Shown piece after piece: positions 52,654-60,796 of a DNA stretch of 64,000 nt. The position numbers and the translations under genes are program-made. The notes under the pieces were generated by a model, which was not told the DNA's origin, ran no database searches, and was given only the letters and a program-made list of their open reading frames with translations. The DNA comes from an uncultured cyanobacterium (GTDB taxonomy: Bacteria > Cyanobacteriota > Cyanobacteriia > PCC-6307 > Cyanobiaceae), in NCBI GenBank assembly GCA_903823115.1, contig CAIJRN010000061.1, positions 45,851-109,850 of the forward strand, written 5' to 3'. Each line of letters starts with the position of its first letter. The stretch's first letter is position 1.

Positions 52654-52890
52654 TCAGAAGCAGAAGGGCAGGAACTTCGCCTGGCAGGCCGCGTAGCCGT
52701 CCACCAGGGCGCCGAGGCCGATCTGATGAACAATTCCGGCGCCGGTCAAACCTTCGATGATGATGCCAAGGACGATACCGACCATGGCAGCACGTCCGTT
52801 GAACAGCTCAACCCGCTTGAGCTGATCCATGTGGATCTGCGCTTGTGCTCGCTGACTGAACCAGGACTCGTTGGCTGGGGTGTTGGTCAT
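52654..52890 (-). CDS. High-light-inducible protein (HLI/ELIP-type), third gene of the operon
   Basis: 78 residues with one membrane helix. The chlorophyll-binding motif of the LHC superfamily is RVELFNGRAAMVGIVLGIII (ExxNGRxAM). HLI proteins bind chlorophyll and carotenoid in the thylakoid and dissipate excess energy or assist photosystem assembly. It carries a 20-residue N-terminal extension and an unusual C-terminus (DGYAACQAKFLPFCF) with two cysteines. Located in a three-gene operon ending at the terminator at 52597. Confidence 0.92.
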   Translation of the reverse strand: MTNTPANESWFSQRAQAQIHMDQLKRVELFNGRAAMVGIVLGIIIEGLTGAGIVHQIGLGALVDGYAACQAKFLPFCF

Positions 52891-52923
52891 CGCTGTAGAT
52901 GGTTGCAGGATGGGACGTAACGG

Positions 52924-53040
52924 TTAACGATTGCGGGGTGCCAGATCGCTGGGACGGCTGAGCACATAAACGACCATGCCAGTCAGCAGGACGACGACGG
53001 CAATCAGGCCGGTGATCGCTGCGGTGTAATCCGTGCTCAT
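52924..53040 (-). CDS. 38-residue single-helix membrane protein inside the hli operon
   Basis: ATG at 53040, stop at 52924-52926. The protein begins MSTDYTAAITGLIAVVVLLT and continues through GMVVYVLSRPSDLAP, giving one membrane helix with a charged C-terminal tail (PRNR). The gap to the upstream hli is five bases and to the downstream hli 33 bases. It resembles the small single-helix subunits of photosynthetic complexes in size, but lacks a match to PsbX, PsbN, PetN or similar that I can recognise. Confidence 0.75.
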   Translation of the reverse strand: MSTDYTAAITGLIAVVVLLTGMVVYVLSRPSDLAPRNR

Positions 53041-53045
53041 GGTGA

Positions 53046-53189
53046 TCAGCCCAGACCGACCTGGGAGAGGATGCTCTGGCCGGTGAGGAGCTCAGTGGCC
53101 AGGCCGATCACGAAGCCGAGCATGGCCAGACGGCCATTCCAGGTTTCGGCGAAGGCAACGAAACCGAAGCGGGAAGCGGAGTCGGCCAT
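53046..53189 (-). CDS. High-light-inducible protein, short form (copy A)
   Basis: 47 residues from the ATG at 53189 (MADSASRFGFVAFAETWNGR). The chlorophyll-binding motif is AETWNGRLAMLGFVIGLATE (ExxNGRxAM), the standard HLI helix. First gene of a three-gene operon with a small membrane ORF and a longer hli. An HLR1-like element lies 23 bases upstream. It is 43/47 identical to the copy at 55608. Confidence 0.95.
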   Translation of the reverse strand: MADSASRFGFVAFAETWNGRLAMLGFVIGLATELLTGQSILSQVGLG

Positions 53190-53212
53190 GAATGTTTCGA
53201 AGTGTTTCGTGA

Positions 53213-53230
53213 ATAGTAACTGATTGTGAA
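53213..53230 (-). promoter_or_regulatory. HLR1-like element upstream of the hli operon
   Basis: On the minus strand TTCACAAT-CA-GTTACTAT, two half-sites with a two-base spacer. It fits the high-light regulatory consensus (G/T)TTACA(A/T)(A/T)NN(G/T)TTACA(A/T)(A/T), bound by RpaB, with two mismatches. A matching element precedes the second hli locus at 55560. Confidence 0.65.
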
Positions 53231-53702
53231 GCACCTCGGCGGTGCGGCTTGCCGGTCTGGCTTTCCGGTCTGGCTTTCCGGTGCGGCAGTTCCGGCACCC
53301 TGGGCAGGCGGCAAGCCGTTCGTGTCGCTGCGCCTTCTCGGACCCGTCCTCTCGGGCAGCTCACCCCTGGACCAGTTCAATCAGCTGCGCCGGCCTGGCT
53401 GATCAAGCCGGAGGTGCCAACGGCGGGGAGTTCTCCTTGGAGAAGAGCTGAGCAATCGGTTGGGACCGCGCGCGCCGCCAGCCCAAGCTCGGTTTCCGAG
53501 GTCCGATCAGTTGCGAGCAACAGTGCATCTCCGCCCAGAACTCACTCCCGTTAAGCGCTGAGAGTTGTCCAGCAGAAAGGAAGCGCCAACATCATCATTT
53601 CAACCCGGAGACGTCCAATAATCTAATAGAGGTTGATTGATTGGGGAACTATTACAATATTCAATTTGGCAGCTGAATAATCGAGTCTGGTAATCTTCGT
53701 GC
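53231..53702. other. Non-coding region upstream of the hli operon
   Basis: About 470 bases. It contains a 13-base tandem duplication (ccggtctggcttt, 53252-53277) and, near 53600-53700, a clearly AT-rich stretch. I find no gene or RNA with confidence. Confidence 0.4.
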
Positions 53703-54005
53703 TTAAGGGTTTAGATGACGGGGCTCATCGCAATCCCGCTCGTAGGCGAGATCAAGCAGAGACCGCTGCGAGTCCATCCACATTTCAGCCAACTCCTCAT
53801 TGGATACACCACTTTTTTGGGCTTCCATCAATCGCTGATTGGACTTGGCTCTGGCTGCAACACGTCGCCACCCCTCTAGCTGGAGATCGTGAATGAGGAG
53901 ATCAATGCAGGGATAACTTCTCAGTACATCATCTGCAAATTCGAGACGCTGGAGATCCTCCAGGCAACGAATGGCACGCGCTGTCTTGTCGCAGAAAGAC
54001 TCCAT
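53703..54005 (-). CDS. Hypothetical protein
   Basis: 100 residues, strongly helical and charged (ARAIRCLEDLQRLEFADDVL, RLMEAQKSGVSNEELAEMWM). It has no membrane segment. The ordered, helix-friendly composition suggests a real gene in an otherwise loose area. No family recognised. Confidence 0.55.
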   Translation of the reverse strand: MESFCDKTARAIRCLEDLQRLEFADDVLRSYPCIDLLIHDLQLEGWRRVAARAKSNQRLMEAQKSGVSNEELAEMWMDSQRSLLDLAYERDCDEPRHLNP

Positions 54006-54100
54006 GAACGCCTTGATTGGAGCACGAATGCTTTGTGAAGCATAAGCAAACCATAACCTTCAGCGATCGGCATCGGCGCACTGGGATGCCTAAGTCTTCC

Positions 54101-54424
54101 TTAAGAGTCCGCTTCCGCTTCAAGCGAGATACGGGCCAGATCCACAGCCATCAGGACAAGCGGTTCATTGGCTCGGTAGGAATCGGCCCGACCTCCAGCA
54201 CTGGCCGAGGCTCGGATCAGCAGATTCAATTCACACAGCAACTGCAGCTGACGACAGATATGTGGCTGGGTCATCCGCAGCAGAATCACCAGCTCCTTGA
54301 CCGTCAAAGGTCGACCGATCGTCAGGCCGAGGATGCGCAGGCGTGTCGGTGTGCTGAGTCCTCCGAACAGCCTGGAAACAGGCTCAGCCTGGCAAACCAG
54401 GACGTCAGTGGCAGGAGTTTCCAA
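54101..54424 (-). CDS. ArsR-like winged-helix regulator
   Basis: 107 residues. LFGGLSTPTRLRILGLTIGR and PLTVKELVILLRMTQPHICR followed by QLQLLCELNLLI form the ArsR-type helix-turn-helix. No clear metal-binding CxC motif is present in the recognition helix, so it may sense something other than arsenic. It lies between the two hli loci; whether it regulates them is unknown. Confidence 0.75.
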   Translation of the reverse strand: METPATDVLVCQAEPVSRLFGGLSTPTRLRILGLTIGRPLTVKELVILLRMTQPHICRQLQLLCELNLLIRASASAGGRADSYRANEPLVLMAVDLARISLEAEADS

Positions 54425-55559
54425 AGCCTTGCAGGATTCTTAAGGCAATCAGAACATTACGAAGCTCCTTCCCGCTATGGGTATTTGTTCCCAATCCGAG
54501 GGGGTCAGACCTTGATTGCCACACCGCACCTGGAGCATCGCTGTCGCCTTGCATTACTCATGTCAATTATGTCGCTTGAGGCTATGTTTGCCTAGCTATA
54601 GCTCTTTGCTGGCCTTGCTTGGCTGGCGTCTCTGGCGTCTTGCGATCGCCTGGTGGGCCTTTGCCTCGAAGGACCTGTCTCCAGGGCCGCCGCCGGTCCC
54701 AGGCGTGGCAGGTGGCGATTTGGCGATTGGACTCAAAGACCGGCAAGGGGGCTTGGCGGGGCCCGTAAGGCAGTCCTTGCCGTAGTGCTGGGGTGTCGTT
54801 GAACCTTCCCAGCCCCTCGGGCATTCCTGAGACCTCCCCACGACCGTTTCGATGAGAGTGCCAGGCTGGATCGTCGGCTTGAGGGCTTTGGCGCCGTCGA
54901 TAGCGAGTTTGCCGTAAAGGCGACACGGACCAGCCGGAACAAGTGAAGCGAGGCTGACGAACACTCAAGACACCTGCCTTCCTGGCCCTAGGCCATGCTG
55001 CAGAAGAGAATTGAAACTCGGGTCGTCTTTGTCGTGCCGCCGATGATCCAGCCTGAGGAACCAGGGCTCACCGGCAGGCAAGAGCTGACCTGGGGTCCCT
55101 GAGACCCTTCAGCGGGTTGTAAAAGGGCCGTTCGCAGCCCAATGCGCTTGCGTGCAGCTCTCAGACGCGTTTTCGCATCAGGGACGGCTGACGCTCAAGA
55201 CCGATTGCAGGAGCAAGGGCTTCGACCACCGATCACGACAAGATCCAGCCACCGCCTTCCCGATCCATTCCCGGCCTGAATCCAATCAGGGGGCGAACAA
55301 TCCAATGGTTTCCCTGCGGTACTTGTTGTGCTGCCAGTTTTCATTGCGGGCCGTGCGCTGCCTATCTCAACCCCAGTGTCCCGTTTCTCTGCCTGGCCAA
55401 GGTCCACGAAGGTCACAGCCGCGCCCCACAGGTTCAATCGCTCCGACCTGTCAGCCATTGAGGTCCGGGGATTGGATTGGGAGCGACAGGCGAGCTGGTT
55501 ACGGGTGAGGCGAATCAGGTCAGCACCTGCTGACAGGCAGGCTCCGACACCTCGTGGCC
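54425..55559. other. Long non-coding or decayed region between the hli loci
   Basis: About 1.1 kb without an intact gene. On the minus strand around 54595-54964 a frame gives GPCRLYGKLAIDGAKALKPT followed by IQPGTLIETVVG, which resembles an S4 RNA-binding domain, and other frames continue similar character, so this may be a broken S4-domain gene. The rest holds only chance frames. I saw no tRNA or known structural RNA. Confidence 0.45.
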
Positions 55560-55577
55560 TTCACGATCTGTTACGAT
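55560..55577 (+). promoter_or_regulatory. HLR1-like element upstream of the second hli locus
   Basis: TTCACGAT-CT-GTTACGAT, the same half-site order and two-base spacer as the element at 53213-53230, with three mismatches to the HLR1 consensus. It lies 30 bases before the ATG. Confidence 0.6.
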
Positions 55578-55607
55578 CTCTTCAAGTTTCGTAACCAACG
55601 AACGTCC

Positions 55608-55751
55608 ATGTCCGACTCCACCACCCGTTTCGGTTTTGTTGCCTTCGCGGAAACCTGGAATGGCCGTCTGGCCATGCTCGGCTTCGTGATCGGCCTTGCC
55701 ACTGAGCTCCTCACGGGCCAAGGCATCCTCAGCCAGGTTGGCCTCGGCTGA
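55608..55751 (+). CDS. High-light-inducible protein, short form (copy B)
   Basis: 47 residues (MSDSTTRFGFVAFAETWNGR). It differs from the copy at 53046-53189 at four positions only, and the nucleotide sequences are also closely similar, so this is a recent duplication or gene conversion. It carries the same chlorophyll-binding motif and stands alone, with an HLR1-like element upstream and a strong terminator after it. Confidence 0.95.
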   Translation: MSDSTTRFGFVAFAETWNGRLAMLGFVIGLATELLTGQGILSQVGLG

Positions 55752-55779
55752 TCGTTCAGCTCAACTGAGCCAACTCATC

Positions 55780-55808
55780 AACCCGGATGGCAAAGCCATC
55801 CGGGTTTT
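55780..55808 (+). terminator. Rho-independent terminator of the second hli gene
   Basis: Perfect 12-bp stem AACCCGGATGGC/GCCATCCGGGTT with an AAA loop, followed by TT. It lies 28 bases after the stop. Confidence 0.85.
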
Positions 55809-55843
55809 GATCGCAGGCAATTTCACCCGCTCCGGGATGACCT

Positions 55844-56617
55844 ATGGCTTCGGCCCTCGTCTTTGTACTGGCCCCTGAAGAGCAGTTGCCCGCTGACGGG
55901 GCAGGTTGGAATGACTTGCTCCAGGCCCAGACGCAAGGTCTGCGCAGCGGTGTCACCCTGCGCCTTTTTCCAGTACCGACTGCCAACGAATCTTCCCTTG
56001 ACAGTCTGATCAGCCAGGGTCTGGCTGACATTCGCGGTCTTAACCCCTACGGTGCCAATCAGGGCAGGACAGTCTGCGATGCCCTTGTGCCCCACATCGA
56101 CCCCCGCAGCCTCGGGCTCGGGGTATACGAACTCAGCGATGCGGCCAGCGAGCCTTCAGGTGGCACTGACTCTGAGCAAGTGGCAGATCAGGTTCTGATC
56201 CACCGCTCCTCAGGCCTGACGATCCGGTCGATGCGCTGCCTGGATCGATTCGCCCTGCGGGACGCCGAGAATGAGACCTGCTGGTTTTATCCCACCGAAC
56301 CTGGCAGCTATCTGAGCTGGGAAAGTCGCTGCCAGCTGCGCAGCGAACCGGGCTTCCTGCCGGAGATTCCACGCCAGGACAGCGCCAGCGACTACCGCCG
56401 AGACCACATCCATGTGCTCTGGTCGTTGATGGCCGACGACCGAGCGCTCACCTGTGTCGGCCTGACCTACGCCAAGCGGCGGATCGAGTGGCCGCTGCTG
56501 CGCAGCGAACCCGAGGAGTGCGCCACCTGGACGGCCTTCCGCATCGATCCGATGGCCGAAGAGAGCTATGAGGAACTCACCAGCATCAGCGTCTTCGGGG
56601 CGGAGTCGAAGACCTGA
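55844..56617 (+). CDS. Hypothetical protein downstream of hli
   Basis: 257 residues, soluble. Ordered segments such as GWNDLLQAQTQGLRSGVTLR, CLDRFALRDAENETCWFYPT and DHIHVLWSLMADDRALTCVG suggest an alpha/beta protein of about 250 residues. I do not recognise it; I considered and excluded CpcT- and CpcS-type lyases. A terminator separates it from the hli gene. Its 3' end overlaps the convergent methyltransferase by 32 bases. Confidence 0.7.
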   Translation: MASALVFVLAPEEQLPADGAGWNDLLQAQTQGLRSGVTLRLFPVPTANESSLDSLISQGLADIRGLNPYGANQGRTVCDALVPHIDPRSLGLGVYELSDAASEPSGGTDSEQVADQVLIHRSSGLTIRSMRCLDRFALRDAENETCWFYPTEPGSYLSWESRCQLRSEPGFLPEIPRQDSASDYRRDHIHVLWSLMADDRALTCVGLTYAKRRIEWPLLRSEPEECATWTAFRIDPMAEESYEELTSISVFGAESKT

Positions 56618-57272
56618 GAGGTCGGCTGGCCATCACCGCCAAGAACGGATCTCCCTGACGCCCCAGCCAGCCCAGCGGTCCTGCCGAGCGGGTTGTCTCG
56701 GCCAGGAGCTCGGGCACGGGCCAACCCTGGGCCACCAGCACCTGCGCCACATACTCCAGGTGGTCGCGATCGCCGCCGTCAGTCCACACCTGAGGCGCCT
56801 TTTGAAAGAACATCCGGTTGGAAAAGGCGATGATCAGCTGGCCACCAGGTCGGGTGATTCGCAGCAATTCTGCAGCGACGGCTTCCGGCTGCTGCAGGTA
56901 CTGCCATCCAGCCACGATCAAGGTGATATCAACGCTGGCCTCGGCCAGGGGCAGCTGCTGGTCGACATTGAGATTCTGAATCCAGTGCTGATCGAGGCGG
57001 GGATTGGCCGCAAGTTCCTGTTCGTTCAGGCCATGGCCAATCACCCGCTCGTAGGAGACATCTTCCGGTAGGTGGCTCACCCAGCTGCTCATCAGATCAA
57101 GCACCACCGCGCAAGGAGGGATGCGTTGCCGATAGAGCGCCGTGAGCCTGGCCCGAAAGGCGCCATCGAGATGGTGCACAAACCGGGGTTCGGCATAGAA
57201 CAGGGCGTCATCGGAGCGATCGAGTTTGAATCGCTGCTGAGCCTCCAGCACCTGCTTCACCATCGTGTCCAT
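56586..57272 (-). CDS. Class I SAM-dependent methyltransferase-like protein
   Basis: About 228 residues from the ATG at 57272. The Rossmann parts are CAVVLDLMSSWVSHLPE (motif I, with DLMSSW in place of DxGxGxG, as in some family members), then VDITLIVAGWQYLQQPEAVA and RITRPGGQLIIAFSNRMFF. It would methylate a small molecule. Other in-frame starts exist upstream. Substrate unknown. Confidence 0.8.
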   Translation of the reverse strand: MDTMVKQVLEAQQRFKLDRSDDALFYAEPRFVHHLDGAFRARLTALYRQRIPPCAVVLDLMSSWVSHLPEDVSYERVIGHGLNEQELAANPRLDQHWIQNLNVDQQLPLAEASVDITLIVAGWQYLQQPEAVAAELLRITRPGGQLIIAFSNRMFFQKAPQVWTDGGDRDHLEYVAQVLVAQGWPVPELLAETTRSAGPLGWLGRQGDPFLAVMASRPLRSSTPPRRR

Positions 57273-57418
57273 CGGCCCGGATTCGATCAGCACTCTGGCG
57301 ACAACGACCCGGTGGCTGGGGCTGCCCGCAGCGCTTCGCTCCATCGACAGCGGCGTAGCTCGTTCGCTGCAGCTCGTGGGAGCATGGATTGGTCGTGGTG
57401 GGAAGTCCCCCAACAACC

Positions 57419-57868
57419 ATGCGTCGCCGCGTCTTCCTGCTGCTCTCCGGTGCCGGCGCCTTCCTGAGCCAGATGGTGCGACCCTTGCTTGCTCGCTCTG
57501 CTCAGCTCCCAGCTGTTCCTCAGACCAAAACCGTCAGTCAGGCCATAGCCGTTGCCCGCGGCGTTGATGTGGGCAGTGTGGCCCAGCTCAGCAAGTCGGG
57601 CCAGGTGTTGGTGCGTACCAGTGCCCTGGGGCCGTTGCTGGTGATCCGGGATCCGGCCACTCAGAAACTCAAGGCCGTCAATCCCACCTGTCCGCATCGC
57701 GGTTGCCTGGTGGACTGGATCGCTTCGTCCGACAATTTTCTCTGCCCTTGTCACCAGGCCCGCTTCAATGCCAATGGCCGTTGGATTGGCGGCCAGCCCG
57801 TCAATCGACCGCTGGAGAGTTACAAGGTCACGGTCAGCAACGGCAGGATCCTGGTGAGCAAGGGCTGA
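57419..57868 (+). CDS. Small exported Rieske iron-sulfur protein
   Basis: 149 residues. A Tat-like or hydrophobic N-terminus (MRRRVFLLLSGAGAFLSQMV) is followed by a Rieske domain with the ligands CPHRGC and CPCHQARF and the fold-ending VNRPLESYKVTV. In size and layout it resembles the small PetC3-type Rieske proteins rather than the PetC of cytochrome b6f. It probably sits on the outer face of the plasma or thylakoid membrane. The start lies 146 bases from that of the divergent methyltransferase. Confidence 0.88.
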   Translation: MRRRVFLLLSGAGAFLSQMVRPLLARSAQLPAVPQTKTVSQAIAVARGVDVGSVAQLSKSGQVLVRTSALGPLLVIRDPATQKLKAVNPTCPHRGCLVDWIASSDNFLCPCHQARFNANGRWIGGQPVNRPLESYKVTVSNGRILVSKG

Positions 57869-57955
57869 GCATCGCTGGCGCCTTGATCATGCCAACCACC
57901 TCAGGGCAGGGCTCCTACAGTTCAACTGGGTGTGTGGTGGATCAGCGTTAGCTCG

Positions 57956-59041
57956 ATGGATCTGCTAGTCATCTCCCTGCTGGTGCGCTGGATTCTCGGC
58001 TGGCTGCTCTGTGATCGTCTGCCGCGTTTGCCTGAGGCTGGGCCGGCGGGGCAGCCACCGGGTTTCTCGGTCTTGATCCCAGCCCGCAACGAGGAGAACA
58101 GCCTGCCCCATCTGTTGGCGGCCCTGGAGCGGCAAAGCCTCAAGCCCCTGGAGGTGATCGTGATCGACGATCACTCCAGTGACGGCACTGCCGCCTGTGC
58201 CAGGGCGGCCGGTGTGCAGGTGATCCAGCCGCCGCCCCTGCCGCCGGGATGGTGTGGCAAGACCTGGGCCCTGCACCACGGCAGCCGCAGCTCCCGCGGC
58301 GAGCTGCTGGTGTTTCTCGATGCCGATACCGAGCCGGGACCCCAGTTTCTGGAACGGATGGTTGCTGCCCAGCAGCGGTTGGGGGGGCTGGTGTCGGTGC
58401 AGCCATTCCACCGGACGGAGCAACCCTATGAACAGTTGTCGCTGCTGTTCAACCTGGTGGGGCTGATGGCGGTGCCCCTGGGGGAGCAAGCGGGGGTGGC
58501 CTTCGGGCCGGCGATGATCACCAGCCGCAAGGACTACGAGCTGGTGGGGGGCCATGGCGCCGTGGCCGACAAAGTGGTTGAGGACTGGTTTCTCGCCCAT
58601 CTCTATGACGCGGCTTCTCTGCCGGTGAGTGCCTACATCGGCCAGGACCAGATCGCCTACCGCATGTATCCCGGTGGCCTGGGTGATCTGGTGGTGGGAT
58701 TCGACAAGAACTTCGCCACTGCCGCCGGCGAGGTGCGCTGGCCGCGGATGCTGGCGGTGCTGCTGTGGCTGTCGGGGCTTTTTTGGATGGCCTGGGCCCT
58801 GCCGGCCTCCCTGCTGGGCTGGCCCCTGGTCGGCAACCCTGATCGGTGGATCAACCTGGTGATCTACGCGGCCTATGCGTTGCAACTGCTGTTGCTCAGC
58901 CGCCAGGTGGGCCGTTTCAGCTGGATCAATCTGCTGTTCCCCGTGCCGGTGCTGTTCTTCCTGGTCGTGTTCCTGCTGGCCATCGTCAACCTGGAGCGCG
59001 GCAGCGTCAGCTGGAAAGGGCGCCAGTTCCCCACCCGATGA
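57956..59041 (+). CDS. Family 2 glycosyltransferase (CrtQ/CruC-like)
   Basis: 361 residues. A GT-A catalytic domain with GFSVLIPARNEENSLPHLLA, EVIVIDDHSSDGTA, LLVFLDADTEPG and a QDQIAYRMYPGG loop, flanked by an N-terminal membrane helix and three or four C-terminal helices (WINLVIYAAYALQLLLLSRQ and beyond). The arrangement is like 4,4'-diaponeurosporenoate glycosyltransferase. Its stop overlaps the next start by four bases. It may glycosylate a carotenoid or polyprenyl acid. Start set at the ATG at 57956. Confidence 0.87.
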   Translation: MDLLVISLLVRWILGWLLCDRLPRLPEAGPAGQPPGFSVLIPARNEENSLPHLLAALERQSLKPLEVIVIDDHSSDGTAACARAAGVQVIQPPPLPPGWCGKTWALHHGSRSSRGELLVFLDADTEPGPQFLERMVAAQQRLGGLVSVQPFHRTEQPYEQLSLLFNLVGLMAVPLGEQAGVAFGPAMITSRKDYELVGGHGAVADKVVEDWFLAHLYDAASLPVSAYIGQDQIAYRMYPGGLGDLVVGFDKNFATAAGEVRWPRMLAVLLWLSGLFWMAWALPASLLGWPLVGNPDRWINLVIYAAYALQLLLLSRQVGRFSWINLLFPVPVLFFLVVFLLAIVNLERGSVSWKGRQFPTR

Positions 59042-59535
59042 ATGGGTCAGCCCAGCTCCTGTCGCCTCTGCTGGTCTGCGCCGCCGGTTGGTTCGCCTGG
59101 TCCCTGTTGATCGGTGGCCTGGCCAACCGCCTGCCCCATGCAGCCCTGCAGCAAGACAACGGCCTCACCCGGCTGCGGTCCTGGGAAGGGCGCCACGGCT
59201 ACGAACAGAGGCTGGGGATTCGCTCCTGGAAAGGGTGGCTGCCCGATGCAGGGCCGGCTCTACCTGGTGGGGTGGCCAAGAGCGCACTGGTGCGGCGCGA
59301 TCGGCGGCTGTTGGAGGTGTTGATGGCTGAGACCCGACGGGCGGAACTGGTCCACTGGGCCCTCTGGCCCTTCTGGATCATCACCAGCCTCTGGCTGCCG
59401 CCGACGGGGGTGCTGCTCAACCTGCTGTTTGCCACCCTGTTCAACCTGCCCTGCCTGGCGGTGCAGCGCTACAACCGGCTGCGGCTTCAGGCCAGCCTGG
59501 ACCACTTCCGCGGGGAGTCCGGCCCCCCTGGGTGA
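59038..59535 (+). CDS. Glycosyl-carotenoid acyltransferase-like membrane protein (CrtO type)
   Basis: 165 residues. Two N-terminal and C-terminal hydrophobic segments frame the family signature RLGIRSWKGWLPDAG, as in glycosyl-4,4'-diaponeurosporenoate acyltransferase. It follows the glycosyltransferase gene with an ATGA overlap, the same partnership as the last two steps of staphyloxanthin synthesis. The likely product would be an acylated glycolipid of a carotenoid or another terpenoid; the lipid acceptor is not known. Confidence 0.83.
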   Translation: MNGSAQLLSPLLVCAAGWFAWSLLIGGLANRLPHAALQQDNGLTRLRSWEGRHGYEQRLGIRSWKGWLPDAGPALPGGVAKSALVRRDRRLLEVLMAETRRAELVHWALWPFWIITSLWLPPTGVLLNLLFATLFNLPCLAVQRYNRLRLQASLDHFRGESGPPG

Positions 59536-59569
59536 TGGAGGGGCTGCGGTACTGCTCAAGTCCGCCCGG

Positions 59570-60757
59570 TCAGGGATCCAGGGGCAAGGCGGGTTGGGAG
59601 GCCAAGGCAAGGGGGCGAAATCTGGACCCTGGGAACTGAGTGACCAGAGCCATGGCAACCAGAACTGCAGCAAAGGCCGTCAGACCGTGCCAGTGCCATC
59701 GGGACCAGAACAGGGCCACGAGACTCGAAGCAACCCCAGCCCCGAGATAAGCGCTGAAGAACAGTAAACAACCCATACGACTGCGAGCCTCGGGGTTGAA
59801 ACTGAAAACACGTGTCTGGTTTGCTACATAGGAGCTCTGAACGCCAAGATCCAGAAAAATGAAGCCGATACAGATGGCCAGCAGCGAGTGTTGGCCGCCA
59901 AAAAGTATGGCCACACCCAGCAACGAGGTCAGGGTCGAGGCGAGAACCAACCGGCGCGAACCGAACTGATCCACCAGATGGCCGATGCCGGGAGCCGCGA
60001 TGATGCTGATGATGCCCACCAACCCAAAGGCGCCGATGGCGGCCGATCCCATGCGCCAAGGGGGCTCTGCCAGATGCAGGGCAAGACCACTCCAGAGCGC
60101 CATGAACGCACCGAACTGCAGGCCCTGCGACAGACAGGCCTGGCGCAATCCAGGGTAACGGCGCAGTAGAACGAGCTGAGAAGACTGGAGGGCAAGATAG
60201 CTGATGGGTTGAACATTCTGCTCCTGCGGTAAACACCTCCTGATCCACCAGGCGACAGCCAGCATCAGCGCGGAAGAGAACAGGAAAATTGCTCGCCAGC
60301 CAAAATACTGGCCCACCAAGCCACCGACGGATCGCGACAGAAGAAGCCCTGTGAATTGACCACTCAAGATGATGCCGAGTGTCTGACCGCGAAGGGCATC
60401 AGGAACCAGGGATGAAATATAGGCTGGTAGAAGATAGGGAACCAGAGCAGCTAATCCCAGTCCAAAGAAGGCCACCAGCAGCATCTGGAAATTTGGCAAT
60501 AGCCCGATGGCGGCGCAGGCCACTGCCATCGCCAACGCTGCACTGACCAGCATGCGGCGGCGATCCACTCCATCGCCGATGGGGAGCAGCAACAGCAGAC
60601 TGAGGGCAAGACCGATCTGGATCGCCATCGGGATCAGCAGCACCTCCCCAGCCGACAGAGCCAGATTCCTGGCAATCTGAGGCAGCAGGGACTGAACGTA
60701 GTAAAGATTGGCCACACTCAGACCGACAATGATGGCAAGGATCGGTGCGGAACCCAT
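59570..60757 (-). CDS. MFS transporter
   Basis: 395 residues with about 12 helices. LSVANLYYVQSLLPQIARNL and LRGQTLGIILSGQFTGLLLS followed by GGLVGQYFGWRAIFLFSSAL are typical of the small-solute MFS group. It is divergent from the MmgE/PrpD gene with 39 bases between the starts, so both may share one control region. It could import or export the acid handled by the neighbouring enzymes. Confidence 0.9.
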   Translation of the reverse strand: MGSAPILAIIVGLSVANLYYVQSLLPQIARNLALSAGEVLLIPMAIQIGLALSLLLLLPIGDGVDRRRMLVSAALAMAVACAAIGLLPNFQMLLVAFFGLGLAALVPYLLPAYISSLVPDALRGQTLGIILSGQFTGLLLSRSVGGLVGQYFGWRAIFLFSSALMLAVAWWIRRCLPQEQNVQPISYLALQSSQLVLLRRYPGLRQACLSQGLQFGAFMALWSGLALHLAEPPWRMGSAAIGAFGLVGIISIIAAPGIGHLVDQFGSRRLVLASTLTSLLGVAILFGGQHSLLAICIGFIFLDLGVQSSYVANQTRVFSFNPEARSRMGCLLFFSAYLGAGVASSLVALFWSRWHWHGLTAFAAVLVAMALVTQFPGSRFRPLALASQPALPLDP

Positions 60758-60796
60758 GGCTCATCCAGTTGGGGCGAAACCGGAACTTAACCCCTC

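Noticed and set aside
53213..53720. ArsR-like regulator at 54101 as the hli regulator
   Set aside because: Proximity alone is not evidence, and the upstream elements fit RpaB-type HLR1 sites better.
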